A stretch of DNA of 64,000 bases from Brienomyrus brachyistius (taxonomy: Eukaryota > Chordata > Actinopteri > Osteoglossiformes > Mormyridae), in assembly GCF_023856365.1 (NCBI RefSeq), contig NC_064538.1, forward strand, positions 5,845,832-5,909,831. The letters run 5' to 3'. Below, one piece after another: positions 56,381 to 64,000 of the stretch. Numbering within the stretch: the stretch's first letter is position 1; each line of letters starts with the position of its first letter. The position numbers were made by a program, and so were the translations under genes. Below the pieces are notes generated by a model. The model made no database searches and was not told where the DNA came from. It worked only from the letters and a program-made list of their open reading frames with translations.

Positions 56381-56552
56381 TACAGGGGCGGGGCCACAGT
56401 GATGCGGACCCCAGCTGAAAGCTGATTGGCGCCTGGAGTTCCCCCTCCCCTGTCATTCATTGATTCAAAACATGTCATTGGCTGATGATAAAGTAGCCCC
56501 TCTCTATGAATTATGGCTCCACTTATGCCCCTCACCTTAAAATTCCTGACGG
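56381..56552 (-). mobile_element. Dispersed family W, copy 4
   Basis: TACAGGGGCGGGGCCACAGT (56381-56400), CAGCTGAAAGCTGATTGGCG, CAAAACATGTCATTGGCTGA and CTATGAATTATGGCTCCAC, all complementary to the plus-strand copies. Confidence 0.75.
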
Positions 56553-56744
56553 CTCTCCAGTCCACAATCGGCCCATCTGGTCAAAATATCTCCACAGTCT
56601 GTAGTAGTAGTAGTCTTCATTCGCCACTTCCCATGTGGGTGGTCTGTCTTTGGGGAACCTGAAAGATTGTTCTATGAATCCGGATCATAGGTAAATGCTA
56701 TTGTTCTCTGGCTTTACACCAGCTATGAATAGGTACCAGCAGTT

Positions 56745-57125
56745 ACGCACATTGACTGGAGAAAAGTGTATAAACTGCCCCAAAATGTTTCAAAATTCAA
56801 CTGATCATTTCTCTTCCCAGAAACGTCACATTTAAATATTTTTATCACAAAGATAAAACATACTTTTGTAAACTTATACCTTGTCATTGTTTCTTTCAAA
56901 AATCTGACTGAAACTACCCATTGAAATATCGATTTTCGTAGAGAAAATACCTATTTTCGGGGAATTTGTGGAAATTAAAATGAGGTCCCGCTGATCAAGT
57001 CAGGGAGTAGCCTGAAATCTTTTTAATCTTTAGTTGGTATCAAAATAAAACATTCTAAATTATTAAATCTAACCTGCGTCAATTTTCACTTGCTACCTGC
57101 CAGTACCTAGTATGGAAGCCTATCA
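56745..57125 (-). repeat. Dispersed repeat R, copy 2 (inverted)
   Basis: Reverse complement matches 44262-44735 in order: GGTACTGGCAGG, GACTTGATCAGCGGGACCTC, ATTTTAATTTCCA, TATTTAAATGTGACGTTTC and AACATTTTGGGGCAGTTTAT. Shorter than copy 1 by about 90 bp through internal gaps. Confidence 0.7.
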
Positions 57126-57126
57126 A

Positions 57127-58222
57127 GAGAAAAATATCCTGATAAGGACCTGTAAAGATCTTTAACCACTTCCCAAATGTGACTGTTATTCTGTCAACTC
57201 ATGGCAGGGGGTGTTTCTTAATACCAAGAACACAAAGATTGTACTTGTGGTTTTAGTGAAACCTAGAGTCTTGCTAACTTGCCTTCCAAGAACAACCTTG
57301 CATGGGGTGCAATGAATCATGGGATTTGTCTCATTCGGTGATGATGCAACCATTGTATCATTGATATTTGGGGCAGATCAAGAAGGACATCCGGGGATTT
57401 TTACTGTGCTCTGTACTTCTGTTCTTGAGTATTGGAACTGGTCTTCGGCAGTGGAAGATGATGTAACACAGGTACATGACAACTCAAGTATTGTCAGTTA
57501 TGCATATTGAGAAAAACACATTGTTTGATGGAAAGCTGAGAGCCTTTGTTGTCCATCTGAGTCAATCGGTGTCCCATAATGATGACATCACCATGCAGAA
57601 CAGCTTAGCTATGCACTGGGAATGCCAAGCAGTGCCCACCGCATTGAAATCGATTCTCCTGATCCAGCAATAAATATACAGAACCGGCAGATTCTTTTCT
57701 GAATTTCGCTCCTGTCATCAGTTTAAAGCCAGCTGTTGGATATACATATTTATGGCCATCTGGACAAGATGGGAACAAAAGAGGGAAAGAAATTTAAAAA
57801 AAGATTACTCATCGGCGGACTGTACCAATCCCGATTTTCACGTTCCCCTCAATTTTTAAAGGTTTTTTTTTACAACCAGAACTTACATTCTAAGGTGGAA
57901 TGCGATTTGTAGAAATCTGCTACAACCAATACCATGTCTACAGTAATGTCAGATATTTCATGTACTGTATTAAACTGATTGTATTAATTGTTCTACCACA
58001 GGGAAAGGTAAAATGTGTAGAAGGAACCCAACATGTGTTCTCCACTATAGCCACTTTCTGCAATGCAGGTAATAAAAATTTCAGCATTAAGGTAAATCTA
58101 GGCATCAAAGTGGTTTTGTGCTTGGATTAAATTCTCTATCAAAGCCAAAAATACAATTTTCTGAAGTGCCCAAATATACAATGCTGCTGAGTCTGAGCAA
58201 ACTCTCTGGCTTTCCCCGGCAA
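57127..58222. other. Gene-free sequence
   Basis: 57300-57660 has a complex stop-poor plus frame with no homology. The rest is A/T-rich. No recognised element. Confidence 0.4.
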
Positions 58223-58225
58223 TTT

Positions 58226-58300
58226 CACTTAAATGAATAGCATTTACTTCATCTAGCGGACGCTTTTGTCCGAAGTGACGTACAACTAAGGGAAATAGTA
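58226..58300 (-). mobile_element. V-SINE-like tail fragment, type 1
   Basis: CATCTAGCGGACGCTTTTGT and CCGAAGTGACGTACAACTAA are the complement of the type-1 tail. Head and core are absent or unrecognisable. Confidence 0.6.
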
Positions 58301-58522
58301 CAATGCAAAAGTACGGCTGTCAAGGACATGAGATGCATCTAAGTGCGGCTAGGCAGAGTTTCCATTGAATGCCCAGGTACGAGTGTAAGCAGTAGTGGAG
58401 CAGAAGCTACACAATGACTCGTAAACAAAGCGAAAACATCACCCGCTTCAATGGCACCCAAAAAACAACACCTAGAATATGCCCAAGGGGCTGGTTGGTG
58501 TCTCCTATTGAAGATGTATGAG

Positions 58523-58698
58523 CAGGAGTGATTATACAATTTTTTAAGATGGACATAAGCGGAGCCATTATTCATAGAGAAAGACCAACCTTATCATTAG
58601 CCAATGATATGCTTTGAATCGGTGATTGACAGGGGAAGAGGCACTTTGTGGGCCAATCCGCTTTCAGCTGCAGCCCTGCTCCTGTATACGCCCCTGCA
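58523..58698 (+). mobile_element. Dispersed family W, copy 5
   Basis: CAGGAGTGATTATACAATTT start, GAGCCATTATTCATAGAG, TTATCATTAGCCAATGATAT (58582-58601), GGCCAATCCGCTTTCAGCTG and end GTATACGCCCCTG. Flanks TGTATGAG and CACACGAG differ only by transitions, a possible decayed 8-bp target duplication. Confidence 0.75.
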
Positions 58699-58699
58699 C

Positions 58700-60280
58700 A
58701 CGAGACCCACTATTTCACCATTTCAGGTTTAGCCAATAAATGCTCCCCAAGGGTGCCAGTCTCCCCAGCTTAGGGTGAGGGGAAGTCAAGCTTGTCAGGT
58801 CCAGCTCTTGTGGTCAAGTTAACGGCATGAAGATGTGCCTATTTATTGACATCAGCAGGGATAATGAGAAATTAAAAGCGAAAATGCTGAAGTGGTAAAT
58901 TTAGCAGTATATCTTTAAGGCTAACCAGCTCCCTGGGCTGAGTCGGGCTGAGCCCGGCTGAGGTGGGGCCACGTCTCTCTCCATCCCTGCCGGTAATTGT
59001 GCAGACCCTCTGGGCTACATCCATCACATTCCTGCGGGACATTAAGGATAGGCAACCTGCGTGTGGAGTAATGAGCTTTTTGATTAAGAGCGAAACTGTC
59101 CTGGAGGGAGGGCTGCTACGCTGCCGTAATTCCTCTCGCGCCACCGCCACTGCTGCCTTGCCAGCCGCCGGCTGCCTGCCCCCCCCCCCCGCGCCCCTCT
59201 GCCCGCCCTCAGGCCAGCGAGGCCCCCCTGCGGAGCAGCGTTCCGCGTTAACGCCTATTTATCCTGTTATTCAAAATCAGATGGGTTCGGCATGTGTGAC
59301 CAATATGCCAGGGCAAGCCGCCATTAGAAAAGCAAACGATGCCGGTGGTTGGGGGGGGGGGGGTACGGGGGAGGTAATGGGGGGGGGGTAATGGGGGGTA
59401 CAGGGCGTAGAGGACGCTTAGCAGCCACACGTCAGGCAGGAGGCGAGCTGTGCAGCACAGACTGAGAGAAAGTCCCCCCCCCCACTCTGAACTAGCCCTC
59501 ATGGACCTAACAGCTCTGTCATGGTTCAATTGTGAATGCCCCCCCCCCCCCAACTGACACCCCCCATTTCCTGTGAACTGGGCCCATTGCTCTCAGCTTC
59601 ACACCGCTACCAAATATGGACAACTTTCATCGCTTTGATCCTTGTGTATTAACCGTCTCAACATGTAGCCGAGGTGCCGGTGGTGTGTGTCTGGGGGGTG
59701 GGGGGAGGATTGGGGGGGGCGGATTCACAGCTTCTCTTCAGAAGGGTGCCAAAACAATAAATTATAAACACAGAAATATGTATGATAATAAATAATAAAT
59801 ATATAAATTCGATTGCTGATCATTGAATTCTCTCTCCTGATGTGTGTGTGGTCCTCCCCGATAGCCGTGCTGACTAGTCCAGGCAGTGATATTTTGCACT
59901 GGGAGACGCATCTACAGAAAACCTTCACCACTCTCCACCGGTACACTTTCATGACATCTGTCTGCAGAAGAGAACACAGCCAGTGTGCCAGTTACTACGG
60001 AGCTGTCAGATGGACGCTGACTCCATTCCCTCTCTGGACAATGGCTGTGAGCCAGACCCCCCCATCTCAATATAACACCTCCAGCAAGGGGCTCAGCCAC
60101 CATCTCGTTATCGTGAATCTAGTGTATTGCACCCCGTTAGCAACCCGGCGCCTTACACCCACACTACAAGAGGATGATGGAGTTCTCAGGCTTTGTCCTC
60201 TGTGTCGGCTAACTGGTGGCCCCAATGCCAAGGTAAAAGGAAATAAAATATATTGGCAGCTTTTAACAATAAGTGATTGC
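58700..60280. other. Gene-free sequence with G/C runs
   Basis: Runs of 12-13 C or G at 59179, 59351 and 59539. CpG-rich stretch 59100-59240. A stop-poor frame crossing 59813-60784 is an artefact of the repeat that follows. Confidence 0.5.
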
Positions 60281-60283
60281 TTT

Positions 60284-60747
60284 CTTATTTCCCTCTGCTG
60301 TCCAAATTCTTATTTCCCCATGCTGCCCCTATTCCTTTTTCCCTGTGCTGTCCCTCATTATTTCATTGTGTCACCCATTTCCCCATTTTCTGCGTTCCCT
60401 CTCCTTATTTCCCTGTGCCAACTCTCTCCTTATTTCCCTGTGCCATCCCTCTCCTTATTTTCCTGTCGCCCTTCTCCTTATTTCCCTGTGCCATCCCTCT
60501 CCTTATTTTCCTGTCGCCCTTCTCTTTATTTCTCTGTGCCATCCCACTCTTTATTTCCTGCTCTGTCCCTCTCCTTATTTCCGCGTGCTTCTCTCTCCTT
60601 ATTTCCCTGCGCCATCACTCGTCTTATTTCCCCGTGTCACTCCTCTCTTTATTTCCTTGTGCTGCCTCTATCCTTATTTCCCTGTGCTGCCCCCTGCTTT
60701 ATTTCCCCATGCATACCTCTCCCTATTTCCCTGTGCTGTCTCCCTAT
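60284..60747 (+). repeat. Pyrimidine-rich minisatellite, about 24-bp unit
   Basis: Roughly 19 imperfect units around CTTATTTCCCTGTGCCATCC with variants (TGTGCTGTCCCT, TTTTCCTGTCGCCCTT). Because plus-strand units lack TAA, TAG and TGA in any phase, all three plus frames stay open, giving the longest open frame in the window (324 codons). Repeated Leu-Phe-Pro-Cys text is therefore not a gene. Confidence 0.95.
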
Positions 60748-60749
60748 CA

Positions 60750-61250
60750 GTGGAGTTGCTCTTTCAGGACTTCTTTCACTTTAATGCCACCGAAGTCTGG
60801 TGAATGGCCAGTTCTTTCTAGGACAGTAATAAAAGACCCTGTTAGTAACAGTGAGGGCAAGAAGCCAAATGATTCACCAGTGTCTGAAATTCAATTAGGA
60901 ACCGGCAAGGAGCTAAATTAACTGTGTCATACAGAACTGAATATGGTACATAACGATGTTTTTTTTTTATCTTCAAAATGCACTGTCACTAGTTTGGTTT
61001 GCCTGGAACAGACTGCCAGCTGATTAAGGTGAGATGTATGTGCTTCTCTCCATGACCTGCAGGGGGCACTGCATACAATCTCCTGTCTAACAGTCAGGGG
61101 AAACTGTAGTAATATATCATATATCCCTTTAAAGAAAACATAAATATGTTTTTTTTTGTTCTGTATGCACTAAAGAAGATTTTTTTTGTCTTAGTAATGG
61201 ACCAGTTTCTAAATATATGTACGGACTGTATCTGTTTAGGTTCTATGTAT
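60750..61250. other. Gene-free sequence
   Basis: A/T-rich with T runs at 60958-60968 and 61149-61157. No recognised element. Confidence 0.45.
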
Positions 61251-61251
61251 G

Positions 61252-61252
<1 letters not shown>

Positions 61253-61341
<89 letters not shown>
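61253..61341 (+). repeat. (TATC)22 microsatellite
   Basis: About 22 uninterrupted TATC units. No recognised LINE 3' end precedes it. Confidence 0.97.
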
Positions 61342-61342
61342 C

Positions 61343-62938
61343 GGTATAACCAGATCACTTGAGGAGTCATACAGACCATCAGAAATCATCTCCTTTCATA
61401 GCTGATTCACAGCCCCCATCCAGCCTGGGTGGAGTGATTTCCAGTTCAGGGTGAAGAGGTAGAGATACCCATCTGTAGAGAGGAAGCTGACTATCTTGTC
61501 ATTACCCACTCCAGTGCACTAACATCTTTAATTAACGCCAGTGAGATGCTGATTACATGTTTTCGGGATGTCGCGCTGTCTCTCCTCACACTTGGCTGGG
61601 TCTTCGCTCTGCACCTTCGCTCTGTGTCCTTCCCAACTAACGTCTGGGGCTTCCCTCCCCCTTATTTACTTTCGGTCCCGATCGATGTGCTGTAGTCAGC
61701 CGGGGTGGGGGGGGGGTTTGGCCACTGTTCCCTCACCATGCCTCCAGGTGCGCCCATGTTTTTAACGCTTGGCATGTGCTCGCCCCCCCCCCCCCCCCCT
61801 TTGACCTTGACTCATATCATTAATTCGGGGGCGCCCCTGCGACTCCCCTTGCCAGCTGTGCCCAGCCAATCTCAGGAACTCCACCTTGTCCTGGTCAAGG
61901 TCGGCATCACCCCCCACCACAGTACGGGCTTCATTCCCCAGCAGCACACCCCCTCATCAGACACTGCGAACCCCCCCCCCCCCCCGCTCCCTGTCCTTTT
62001 GTACCCAGCAGAGTAGTTCACATCTAACTCTCTGTCCTTCCTGCCACACAATTGCTACAAAATCATGCTCCTCAGAGGCATAGCCCCCTCCCCTGCAGCC
62101 CTGGAAGCGACAGCTTCTTACCGGCACACTAAATAATGAAAGGGGGGGGGGGGTTAGGCGGGGGCCTGATGAGTCCCCAGTCATTGAAATTCACTTAGAC
62201 ACCAGTAGGGGGCAGAATTCCCTGCACCACGTGGTCCCCACGAGTCTTCCTCTTCGCCCTGGATGGAGCTCCGCAGTCCGGAGCTTACCGTAACTCCTTC
62301 GGCAGCCCGGGGGTAAGTGGAATCAAATGCTCCTGCAGCATCTCCCCCCGCCAGCATTGTGAAGCCAATTTGGGCGGCGCGATTCCGGCTTTCGGGTCTC
62401 ATCAAGGGCCCACGCGGTATATTAGCTGGCGAGCGGCCGGCATTCCTGCTCCAGGAGACGGTAAGGTTAAGTGCCCCCCCCGCCCCCCCCGCTTTGTTCA
62501 CCCAGGCACGCTCGCGTCCTTGCTCTATCCTTTACACCTGTAACCTCGTTTCTTCATCTCACCGTCCATCAGCTGCATCGCAAAGAAGCCTTTCTTGTTA
62601 TTTATTTTTCTTTATTTTTTTTTCACCCATTTCAGACTTCGATCAAATCAAGCCACGGAGGGCAGTGGAGAACAGAGGAAGCTAAGTGGGGCAGAGCTGC
62701 TGGGGGGAGTGGGGGGGGGGGCAATGCTTAATTTGGATACTCTGAGGTGCCGGAGCTCATAAAGACCACGATGATGTCATTCACACAAAACAGCCTTTAA
62801 CAACGATAATGCATTACTAATTACTTAAACAGTGACAATGAATTTTCAATCACCACCTGCTTGTGATGTCAAACTTTTCATCGGGGTCGCGGTCTGCTCG
62901 CTCCTTTCTGCCGTCCTTCTCTTAACATTAGCATCCAC
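61343..62938. other. Gene-free sequence with C and G runs
   Basis: C runs of 17 (61783-61799) and 15 (61971-61985), G run of 12 (62142-62153). 62765-62880 (GCATTACTAATTACTTAAAC) looks like a possible conserved element. Proline-rich frames are homopolymer artefacts. Confidence 0.5.
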
Positions 62939-62941
62939 AAA

Positions 62942-63157
62942 CTCCTCTCCTCTCCTCTCCTCTTCTCTTCTCTTCCCTCCTCTCCTCTCCTCTTCTCTCC
63001 TCTTCTCTTCCCTCCTTTCCTCTCCTGTTCTCTCCTCTCCTCTTCTCTTCTCTTCTCTCCTCTCCTCTTCTCTTCTCTTCTCTTCTCTCCTCTTCTCTCC
63101 TCTCCTCTCCTCTCCTCTCCTCTTCTCTCCTCTCCTCTTCTCTCCTCTCCTCTCCTC
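62942..63157 (+). repeat. Pure polypyrimidine tract (216 bp)
   Basis: Composed only of C and T, in CTCCT, CTTCT and CTCTC words, with no purine in 216 bp. Mirror-symmetrical stretches allow triplex (H-DNA) formation in principle. Long frames on both strands (Ser-Leu and Arg-Glu-Glu) are artefacts. Confidence 0.95.
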
Positions 63158-63159
63158 AC

Positions 63160-63815
63160 TGTCCCTGCTTGTTCTTCCTCCAGGCTTTTTGGTTCATTTC
63201 TCCTCTGCTTGGCTTGCGATGGCTGTTGCTGCCTTGCCAGAAAAGTTAAAAATATTACTACATTTTTAAGAATGATTCTATTTTAATTCCAAAGAAATTA
63301 CTTTTTCTGAGCGTGGTGCTATTTCAGATCAAAAGCGAGATAAGTGAAACACATTTATTTAGGCAAATGTATGCCAAAAAAACACAGCTGATTTTATAAA
63401 TACTAATGTATTTAATTCAATTTGTATGTATCCTACAGCTCAATTTAATCTTAAGTGTAATTATATTGGATGTAGCATTTGAGGTGAGGTGCTTGGAAGT
63501 TCCTACAGAGCAGAGCTTCTGGGGGGTGGGGGGCATTTGGACAGCCATTTAAAATTTTGAAACTATGGCTAAACCACATTTTAATTGTAGCCACTGGTAA
63601 AGCCTGTACAAACAGGACCATAGCGGGGTGGGGATGGGGTGAAGGTGGGGGGTACGCCGGTTGGAGCATGATCCCAAGACCCTCAGACACTCTGTGCCTT
63701 TGACTGAGGAGTTTGAGGTCCTGTATCCAGCCCAAATGGGGGGGGGGGTTTGACCGGTCAGCGGGAGGAGATCAGTTACTCGCCCCGGCCTACAGAAGAA
63801 TCACAGAATTCTTAC
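63160..63815. other. Gene-free sequence
   Basis: A/T-rich, then G-rich runs at 63520-63670 and 63737-63747. No recognised element. Confidence 0.45.
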
Positions 63816-63816
63816 C

Positions 63817-63990
63817 ACCTGGGGTGATTTTTTCAAAGTGGGGGGTATAAGAGGGGTCATGATTCATACAGAGGGCCCAAGCATATCATTAGCCATTGAT
63901 ATGTTTTGAATCCGTGAGTGATAGGGGAGTGGGCACCCTGGGGGCCAATCAGCTTTCAGCTACGTTCACCTCCACTTACCACAATAATAT
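63817..63990 (+). mobile_element. Dispersed family W, copy 6
   Basis: ACCTGGGGTGATTTTTTC start, TATAAGAGGGGTCATGATTC (63847-63866), TATCATTAGCCATTGATATG (63883-63902) and GGGGCCAATCAGCTTTCAGC (63940-63959). The far terminus has diverged or lies beyond the window. Confidence 0.7.
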
Positions 63991-64000
63991 CTCTGTCTCC

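Noticed and set aside
59813..60784. 324-codon open frame on plus strand
   Set aside because: Most of it is the pyrimidine-rich 24-bp repeat, which is stop-free in all three phases. The text is repetitive Leu-Phe-Pro-Cys and resembles no protein.
62878..63159. Arg/Glu-rich minus-strand frame
   Set aside because: Direct translation of the polypyrimidine tract.
1..64000. CRISPR arrays, rRNA or intact tRNA genes
   Set aside because: None seen. The only tRNA-like sequences are decayed pseudogenes or SINE heads.

Overview
The window looks like intergenic or intronic DNA from a bony fish, most likely a teleost. The evidence is its repeat fauna: tRNA-derived SINEs with a V-SINE-like core, Tc1-like DNA transposons, a reverse transcriptase remnant of the RTE/BovB kind, hAT-like miniature elements, a LINE 3' tail ending in (AATTG)n, and many simple repeats. 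The species cannot be named from sequence alone. I found no intact protein-coding gene. The longest open frames fall in low-complexity tandem repeats, in transposon remnants or in GC-rich DNA where stop codons are rare, and none resembles a host protein.

Layout. 0-11 kb: CpG-rich patch (1.2-1.5 kb), CTTT microsatellite, a V-SINE fragment, a 20-bp perfect palindrome, hAT-like pieces, an A/T-rich homeodomain-motif cluster (7.6-7.9 kb) and a tRNA-headed SINE (8.0-8.3 kb). 11.2-12.45 kb: an 18-copy, 64-bp minisatellite whose unit is a diverged 32+32 bp dimer. 12.5-24 kb: SINE fragments, a 79-bp tandem array, a candidate conserved element near 20.6 kb, a LINE tail with (AATTG)12, and a 533-bp internally deleted Tc1 element. 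24-36 kb: mostly unexplained DNA with candidate regulatory stretches, G/C homopolymers, a full-length SINE at 32.05 kb, and two pairs of short near-identical motifs. 36-47 kb: a palindromic hAT-type MITE, another full-length SINE, and one copy of an unnamed repeat whose inverted partner lies at 56.7 kb.

46.7-48.9 kb is a cluster of old insertions: SINE tail, TA-flanked inverted-repeat element, tRNA-Ser(GCT)-like pseudogene, and the RTE LINE remnant. 49-53.9 kb holds CpG-rich DNA, long C and G runs and a SINE. 53.95-55.53 kb is a nested stack: a dispersed-repeat copy, then a Tc1 element with TA target duplication, interrupted by a 259-bp solo-LTR-like insert with a 4-bp target duplication. 56-64 kb carries three more copies of that dispersed family and the inverted repeat partner. 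It also has a pyrimidine-rich 24-bp minisatellite, a TATC microsatellite and a 216-bp pure polypyrimidine tract.

There is no operon or pathway to describe. The most useful content is the repeat archaeology: six copies of one short inverted-repeat-type family, SINEs sharing a core but carrying two tails, and nested insertions that give a relative order. G/C homopolymer runs of 12 bp or more are also unusually frequent (18 seen). Candidate conserved regulatory elements are named only from motif density and need alignment. I saw no convincing evidence of a new gene system.
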